This document shows, in pieces, positions 5,230-9,799 of a DNA stretch of 9,799 bases (its first letter is position 1; the number at the start of each line of letters is the position of its first letter). The translations under genes were made by a program, and so were the position numbers. Source of the DNA: Gemmatimonadaceae bacterium (GTDB lineage: Bacteria > Gemmatimonadota > Gemmatimonadetes > Gemmatimonadales > Gemmatimonadaceae); the NCBI GenBank assembly GCA_025357975.1, contig JANYKY010000424.1:1-9799 (forward strand), written 5' to 3'. Under the pieces are notes generated by a model that saw only the letters and a program-made list of their open reading frames with translations, was not told the DNA's origin and did not search any database.

Positions 5230-6774
5230 CTAGTATGCCCCGGTTCTGCGCATCACGGCCGGAAACGTCCTGAACATTATGCTGACGTCGAGCCACGGCG
5301 ACCACTGCTCGATATACTGCCGGTCGAGATAGACGACGTCCTCGAAATCCACCACGGCGCTCCGCCCGCTCACCTGCCAGAGGCCAGTGATCCCCGGCTT
5401 TGCATCGAGGCGGCGAAAGTGATGATCCTGATAGCTCGCGAAATCGGCCTCGAAGAACGGCCGCGGGCCAACTAGTGACATATCCCCGATCAGGACATTC
5501 CAGCACTGAGGAAGCTCGTCGAGACTCCAGCGCCGAAGAAGTGCGCCTAACCGCGTAACGCGAGGGTCTTCGGGAATCTTGAACAGGCGCGAATCGCCGG
5601 AATGATTCAGGTGTGACAGTGAGTGCTTTTCCGCATCGGCGCCAACACGCATCGTCCTGAACTTGAGCATGCGGAAGCGTCGTCCGCCAAGGCCCGCGCG
5701 GTCCTGCGCAAAGAAAACGGGTCCGGGTGAATCGAGCCGAATCGCGAGTGCGATCAGTCCGAGAACTGGCGCGAGGAGAACGAGGCCCGCCGCGGCCCCA
5801 ACGATGTCCACGACTCGCTTGATAATTACCGCCGAAGCCTTGAGCACCGGAGCGCCAAGCTCGAAAAATGGCTGGTCCTGATGCCACACCAGAGCTGGCC
5901 GCACTCCAGCGATCTTCACGGCGCGCGCAGGATAAAGAAGCTGACACCCAGCGGCCAGGCTGGCCTCGCGCACGTTCATTATCTGCTGATCGTTGAGATG
6001 CTGGCAGACGACGATCGCTTCGACATGGTGCGCGTCGATGATTTCCGGCAACTCGCGGATTGTGCCAAGTACGCCGTCGAAGTTCATCCGGCTGAGAGGG
6101 ACATATCCAGCGAGTGAATAATCCCCGCCCGCGGCGATGACCGAGCGCTCGAGATGAATGCTGCTGTCTTTCCTGTCCGTAATCAGAATCGCCGGCGCAG
6201 CGCCCCGCATTCCCGGCCACACTCGCATGAGAAACTTCTCGGCGAATAGCCTTTCCGAGAGGAGGACGAGCCACGTGAGTGACGCGATCGCGATGTATAC
6301 AGCGAAGCCCGCCAGAATCTCACCACCGGCGATCATCGCCCACAGAACCAAGACCGAGGCAAGGGCCGATGCGGCGAGTAACCGCAGCCTGCCGTTCAAC
6401 TGGCGGTGACGACTGTAGTTGCCGGTAATTATGAGCCCAGCGATCACAGCGGCGCCGAAGTTCACGCCGGCTCCATATCCTGCTCCGAGCGCCTTGGAGA
6501 ATTGGCTAGCGACCGCGGCTCCAAGAATTGCATTGCCAGCCGTCCACGACGCAAAAACCTGACACAGGACAATCGCACCAACATCCCCGACCAGAAGTAC
6601 TCCGAGACGGGTCGCGATTCGCGCAGTGTGCCGCTTTACAGAAGCAGGCCGCCGCTCGCGCAGTTTCGTCCGCACGTTAAGCGGAGATGCGCCGTACGCC
6701 GCTGGAATAGCGTTGCCTGGAGAAGACGTCAGCTTTAAGTGGTGGTGATCAATTAGAGTCGAGCGTTTGGCCAT
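5230..6774 (-). CDS. Polyprenyl-phosphate hexose-1-phosphate transferase (WbaP/WcaJ-type initiating enzyme)
   Basis: This 514-aa inner-membrane enzyme transfers a hexose-1-phosphate from a UDP-sugar to undecaprenyl phosphate, the first step of repeat-unit synthesis. The N-terminal half has hydrophobic segments at about 56-75, 104-117, 131-149 and 152-172, then a CoA-binding-like/Rossmann linker at about 193-290. The bacterial sugar transferase domain follows: KRVVDIVGAAAG at 319-330 before a membrane helix, SPGPVFFAQDRAG at 349-361, KFRTM at 371-375, DPRVTRLG at 403-410, LDELPQ at 418-423 with the catalytic Asp419-Glu420 pair, DMSLVGPRP at 431-439 and PGITGLWQVSGRS at 460-472. Length and domain order are normal for the family. 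The start is ATG 6774; no clear Shine-Dalgarno is seen and the N-terminal 50 residues look disordered and basic, so a later start is possible. The donor sugar (glucose, galactose or a derivative) is not determined. Confidence 0.94.
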   Translation of the reverse strand: MAKRSTLIDHHHLKLTSSPGNAIPAAYGASPLNVRTKLRERRPASVKRHTARIATRLGVLLVGDVGAIVLCQVFASWTAGNAILGAAVASQFSKALGAGYGAGVNFGAAVIAGLIITGNYSRHRQLNGRLRLLAASALASVLVLWAMIAGGEILAGFAVYIAIASLTWLVLLSERLFAEKFLMRVWPGMRGAAPAILITDRKDSSIHLERSVIAAGGDYSLAGYVPLSRMNFDGVLGTIRELPEIIDAHHVEAIVVCQHLNDQQIMNVREASLAAGCQLLYPARAVKIAGVRPALVWHQDQPFFELGAPVLKASAVIIKRVVDIVGAAAGLVLLAPVLGLIALAIRLDSPGPVFFAQDRAGLGGRRFRMLKFRTMRVGADAEKHSLSHLNHSGDSRLFKIPEDPRVTRLGALLRRWSLDELPQCWNVLIGDMSLVGPRPFFEADFASYQDHHFRRLDAKPGITGLWQVSGRSAVVDFEDVVYLDRQYIEQWSPWLDVSIMFRTFPAVMRRTGAY

Positions 6775-6870
6775 CAGCCGGATAGTGAGCTAAAAGGCGA
6801 AATCAAAAACAACGATTCCTCGCCTTGACCGCTGGCAAGTTACTGGCCAGTAGTGACTTAGCAAGACAAA
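6775..6870. other. Intergenic region with weak hairpins and a 12-bp palindrome
   Basis: This 96-base gap separates the Wzi-like stop from the sugar transferase start. It holds an inverted pair AAGGCGA (6794-6800) / TCGCCTT (6820-6826) with a 19-base loop. On the minus strand this is followed by TTTTAG and could act as a weak terminator. It also holds a perfect 12-bp palindrome, TACTGGCCAGTA at 6841-6852, that could be an operator. I see no certain promoter boxes. Confidence 0.35.
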
Positions 6871-8646
6871 CTAGCGCGATCTGCCGGGCGTGAAAGTGCC
6901 CAGTGTGAGGCTGATCGTGCGATTCCGAATGTCGAGCACCGAGTTCCCTTTCGGGCAGCCGGATTGCTCCTGAAAAAATGCGTCAAGCCTGTTTCCGAAG
7001 GAGACATCGGCCGAAATGTACCCAAACCGGCTCGACGCGGACGCTCTTGCACCGGGAAAGATGCTGACGTCGTGCACGCAGTAACCCTGATACTGAGGGA
7101 ACCCGTAAGTGCTGTGGATGTCCTCATTCCAGCGGATGCGGCCTGCCGTCAGCCCAACGCTCCAGGCTGGTTCCACATAGTCGGCCGCAGCCCATTGGCC
7201 GGACGCGCCGGGACCGATACCAGCGGCAAGCGACTGACCCATCTGCGTGTAACCTTGGATCACGACTCGGCTCGTATAGAAGCTGCCCTGTGGCCTGTCC
7301 CGCCACGTCGCGCTCTGCTCCACGCTGGTCAACTCAGCCTGCAGTCTCACCGTTCCCTCTGTCCGAAATGCGGGCCGGGCCCATTGGAGGCCAAGCGTGT
7401 AGCCCTGCGAATGGTTGGGTGCGACGAGCAGGTCACGGAACGAGTACGGCAGCTCGAGACGCGCCCACTCGGTGTATGCCTCGAAGCCATCGTCCGGAAA
7501 AACCCACCGAGCGGTAAGGGAGAATATCTGATCTCGGCCTCGCGGACTCAGCGCGGAATCGGCTAGCGCGCGGTTGTTTGGTCTACCCGTATTCGCGAAC
7601 GCATCGAGAAACCGTCCCGGAATCTGCTTCCACCCCTTCGACGTCGCATACACCGAGCGCTCGGCGCCGAGCACCAGGTCCTTTTGCGCGTTTGGTCTAA
7701 AGGTTACGGCGAAGGCGCTGATCGACCGAACGTTGTTCGTCGATACGGTATCGAAGTAACGCGATTCGGTCAGGCCGCCAACGATAAGGCGCGCTTCGAC
7801 CGCCCCCAGACGGTTGTGCCATGGATGCTCTGTTCTAATGAACGCGTGCGGGAACCCAGGTGCATTGTTACTTAGTATCAAAGCGTTACGAATTCCGGGA
7901 CCCCACCACTGGCTTTCATTGGAGACCCCAAGCCCGACATCACGGAGCGCGACCATCGCAGTGGATTGCCCGGCGTCCATACGCTGAATCGGCTTGTTTC
8001 CAAACCGCGTTGGCAGATCGATCGAGTAAGGTCCGAGCGCGTACCATGGGAAGACATAGCCACCACCTCGACGGTCCTTTGGAACCGGAGGCGAATAGAA
8101 GCGCAGTGTGTCGCGCAGCAGAAAGTTCGAGTTGTTTTCCCTTATCAGCTCAGGTGCGATAATGAGCCTGAACGGCCCCGCCGTCGCCTCGAAGCCCGCA
8201 AGGACTCGCGAGCTCGTCCCAACTCCAGCCCACAGCGCTCCGTCGTTTATCGAGAACGGCAATGCGGTGTTGTTAACAGCCAGGAATTCCGGCGCAATCA
8301 ACGATGCACTGAACCAACCCTTGCCCTTTGACCATGGCGTGAGCGAGGATGCTGAGCGAATCATGAATCCGTCGATGTCACCTTTGCCCGCGAGCTGATC
8401 CAGTCGAATGCGATCAGCCGTCTGCCCGCCAACGAGAGTCAGCGGTTTGATGAACCGTGAAATGCTGTCGGGCCTTGTTTTGAGCGGTATTTGCGCCGAT
8501 GCGGCGGACGCAACGGTGCACAGCTGCAACACCGCTGCACATGAGGCCGTGGCGCGCAGGCATGACACGAGCGCATAGCGGTGCCATGTCTTAGATTGGG
8601 GGGCGCGAACGGGCAACTTTACCGGCTTGTCAGTGGTCAACGGCAA
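6871..8646 (-). CDS. Wzi-family capsule assembly outer-membrane protein
   Basis: The predicted protein is 591 aa. Wzi proteins are outer-membrane beta barrels that help anchor capsular polysaccharide at the cell surface. A signal peptide is visible at about 22-51 (hydrophobic SCAAVLQLCTVASA, ending ASAASA before QIPL). The mature part alternates polar and hydrophobic residues with many aromatic strand ends, as in a barrel. The family-like core is NDGALWAG at 134-141 and a WGPG-x4-LILSNNAPGFPHAF block at 248-269; the same block occurs in the divergent neighbour. The longest frame begins at a TTG (8646) with no clear RBS and an n-region that is long for a signal peptide. A start further in (for example TTG of residue 11, or a GTG just before the hydrophobic core) is possible. 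It probably belongs to the same transcription direction as the sugar transferase, 96 bases downstream. Confidence 0.85.
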   Translation of the reverse strand: MPLTTDKPVKLPVRAPQSKTWHRYALVSCLRATASCAAVLQLCTVASAASAQIPLKTRPDSISRFIKPLTLVGGQTADRIRLDQLAGKGDIDGFMIRSASSLTPWSKGKGWFSASLIAPEFLAVNNTALPFSINDGALWAGVGTSSRVLAGFEATAGPFRLIIAPELIRENNSNFLLRDTLRFYSPPVPKDRRGGGYVFPWYALGPYSIDLPTRFGNKPIQRMDAGQSTAMVALRDVGLGVSNESQWWGPGIRNALILSNNAPGFPHAFIRTEHPWHNRLGAVEARLIVGGLTESRYFDTVSTNNVRSISAFAVTFRPNAQKDLVLGAERSVYATSKGWKQIPGRFLDAFANTGRPNNRALADSALSPRGRDQIFSLTARWVFPDDGFEAYTEWARLELPYSFRDLLVAPNHSQGYTLGLQWARPAFRTEGTVRLQAELTSVEQSATWRDRPQGSFYTSRVVIQGYTQMGQSLAAGIGPGASGQWAAADYVEPAWSVGLTAGRIRWNEDIHSTYGFPQYQGYCVHDVSIFPGARASASSRFGYISADVSFGNRLDAFFQEQSGCPKGNSVLDIRNRTISLTLGTFTPGRSR

Positions 8647-8687
8647 GGCATCACTATTGGATTGAAACTTATCATTGAGACGAGGGC
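8647..8687. promoter_or_regulatory. Short divergent intergenic region between two Wzi-like genes
   Basis: Only 41 bases separate the annotated starts of the two divergent genes. Promoters for both directions must overlap or extend into the coding regions, unless the minus-strand gene starts further inside. The region is AT-richer than its flanks (ATTGAAACTTATCATTGAG) but I cannot assign -35 and -10 boxes with confidence. An AGGG at 8683-8686 lies just before the plus-strand ATG, with very short spacing. Confidence 0.4.
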
Positions 8688-9799
8688 ATGAATAGCACGA
8701 GCACGCGTCGTGGCCTCGCCTTGTTCGCGGGCATTGTGTGTACTCTCGCGGCCCATTCCGCGCAGTCGCAGGAAAGTTCTTCTGCTGGCACGATCAGATA
8801 CGAGCTGTTCGCGGACAGTCCCGGCGAAGTGTACCTGCGCTACCTACAGTCGATGGGGTTCGTCCAGCTCTATCCCTGGTCGATCCGCGCGTTTTCGCCG
8901 CGGGAAATTGCCCGCCTGATTCCAAAAGACACATTGCATCCGTGGGCAAATCGCTTTCGCGAGCACGCGAGCAAGCTTGGGCCCGTCAGCTACTCTTTGA
9001 TTCAACCGTCGACGTCGTTCAGGTACAACAGCGCGTTCGCTTACGGTTCGAACGACGGGCCGATCTGGGCAGGACGTGGTTTGACATCAGCGGTGCAGCT
9101 TGGATTTCAGGCGGCGTGGGGCCCGGTATCGCTCAAGGTTGCGCCGATGGCGTTTCGTGCGGAGAATCAGCCGTTCCCGCTACAGGCCACGGGAAGAACG
9201 GGCAATGCTGCGTTCGGCGACCCGCAATTCGGTGGTATCGACCGACCTCAGCGATTCGGGGATTCCCCGTATTCCCAGCTCGCGCCGGGCGAGACTTCGT
9301 TCAGGATCGACCTACCTCTCATCAGCGCCGGTATCAGCACAGCGAACCAGGCTTGGGGACCAGGCCAGGACTTTCCGGTGATATTGGGGAACAATGCTGC
9401 GGGCCTCCCACATGTGTTCGCCGGCACGAGTGAACCGCTTAACATTTTAATCGCCAAGGTTCATGGCCGGGTTTTCTGGGGAGAGCTTTTTCAATCCGAT
9501 TACTCGACTGTGACGGGGCCCGAGCATTTCTACAGCAAGGCCGAACCAGGAACCAAGCGCTTCGCGACCGGCATCATTGTAACGGGCGAGCCGAGAGGAA
9601 TCCCCGGACTCGAAATTGGCGGAGCGAGATTCTTTCATCTCATATGGCCGGTCTCGGGAATTCCACCGAGCTACTTCACTCAATTTCTGCAGGGTTTCCT
9701 CAAGAAGAACGTGACACCGGACCGCATCACTGATCCGAGATTTCCGACTGGCCTCAGTGAAACCGGGATCTCCTCAAACCAGCTCGTGTCTGTGTTCGG
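8688..9799 (+). CDS. Wzi-family capsule assembly protein, 3' end cut by window edge
   Basis: An open frame from ATG 8688 runs without a stop to the window end, giving 370 residues plus two bases. Residues 1-28 form a signal peptide (Arg-Arg at 7-8, hydrophobic GLALFAGIVCTLAA, likely cleavage near AHSAQSQ). The mature N-terminus has a helical-looking stretch (YLRYLQSMGFVQLYPWSIRA, 49-68). Barrel-like strands follow, with NDGPIWAG at 122-129 and WGPG-x4-VILGNNAAGLPHVF at 223-244, both shared with the divergent Wzi-like protein. It is therefore a paralogue and is expected at the outer membrane, acting on surface attachment or assembly of the polysaccharide. Its C-terminal part lies outside the window. 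A different plus-strand frame at 8738-9433 overlaps it but lacks these features. Confidence 0.85.
   Translation, partial: MNSTSTRRGLALFAGIVCTLAAHSAQSQESSSAGTIRYELFADSPGEVYLRYLQSMGFVQLYPWSIRAFSPREIARLIPKDTLHPWANRFREHASKLGPVSYSLIQPSTSFRYNSAFAYGSNDGPIWAGRGLTSAVQLGFQAAWGPVSLKVAPMAFRAENQPFPLQATGRTGNAAFGDPQFGGIDRPQRFGDSPYSQLAPGETSFRIDLPLISAGISTANQAWGPGQDFPVILGNNAAGLPHVFAGTSEPLNILIAKVHGRVFWGELFQSDYSTVTGPEHFYSKAEPGTKRFATGIIVTGEPRGIPGLEIGGARFFHLIWPVSGIPPSYFTQFLQGFLKKNVTPDRITDPRFPTGLSETGISSNQLVSVF

Noticed and set aside
5198..6274. Minus-strand frame of 358 codons
   Set aside because: It is an alternative frame of the sugar transferase gene, very rich in Arg, Gly and Ser, and lacks any motif; the other frame carries all catalytic motifs.
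6964..7566. Plus-strand frame of 200 codons
   Set aside because: It is antisense to the first Wzi-like gene and has no recognisable family features.
8738..9433. Plus-strand frame of 231 codons
   Set aside because: It is in a different frame from the second Wzi-like gene, which has a signal peptide and the shared WGPG block and stays open to the window edge.

Overview
The window is a stretch of an extracellular or capsular polysaccharide biosynthesis and export locus from a Gram-negative (diderm) bacterium of moderately high GC content. Two Wzi-type outer-membrane proteins with signal peptides show that there is an outer membrane. The protein style and the four-helix-bundle (S23) cassette would suit Gemmatimonadota or a similar soil lineage, but that placement is inference; no rRNA or other marker gene is present.

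Layout, read along the minus strand (right to left): a Wzi-like capsule assembly protein (6871-8646); a WbaP/WcaJ-type polyprenyl-phosphate hexose-1-phosphate transferase that starts repeat-unit synthesis (5230-6774); a roughly 630-base interruption holding a frameshifted S23/IVP-type four-helix-bundle gene between two oppositely oriented arrays of degenerate 7-base repeats (4600-5229); an extended-SDR nucleotide-sugar epimerase with a TTG start and a very strong ribosome binding site (3598-4599); a GT4 glycosyltransferase with a DUF1972 rhamnosyltransferase-like N-terminus (2421-3566); a Wzx-type flippase (1046-2380); and a Methyltransf_24-like methyltransferase whose start overlaps the flippase stop by one base (204-1046). 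On the plus strand a second Wzi-like gene starts at 8688, diverges from the first and runs off the right edge. A plus-strand open frame of unknown identity runs in from the left edge and ends at 244, overlapping the methyltransferase tail.

How the genes work together: the phosphoglycosyltransferase loads the first sugar on undecaprenyl phosphate, the epimerase supplies a nucleotide sugar, the GT4 enzyme extends the unit, the flippase moves it across the inner membrane, and the methyltransferase may decorate it. The Wzi proteins would act at the cell surface. No Wzy polymerase, Wza/Wzc export protein or tyrosine kinase is visible here; they may lie outside the window.

The least ordinary part is the S23 cassette at 4660-5215. 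Two arrays of 7-mers (consensus GTGGCYY reading outward), including an exact 20-base inverted repeat, bracket a gene that looks inactivated or frameshifted at a G5 run.
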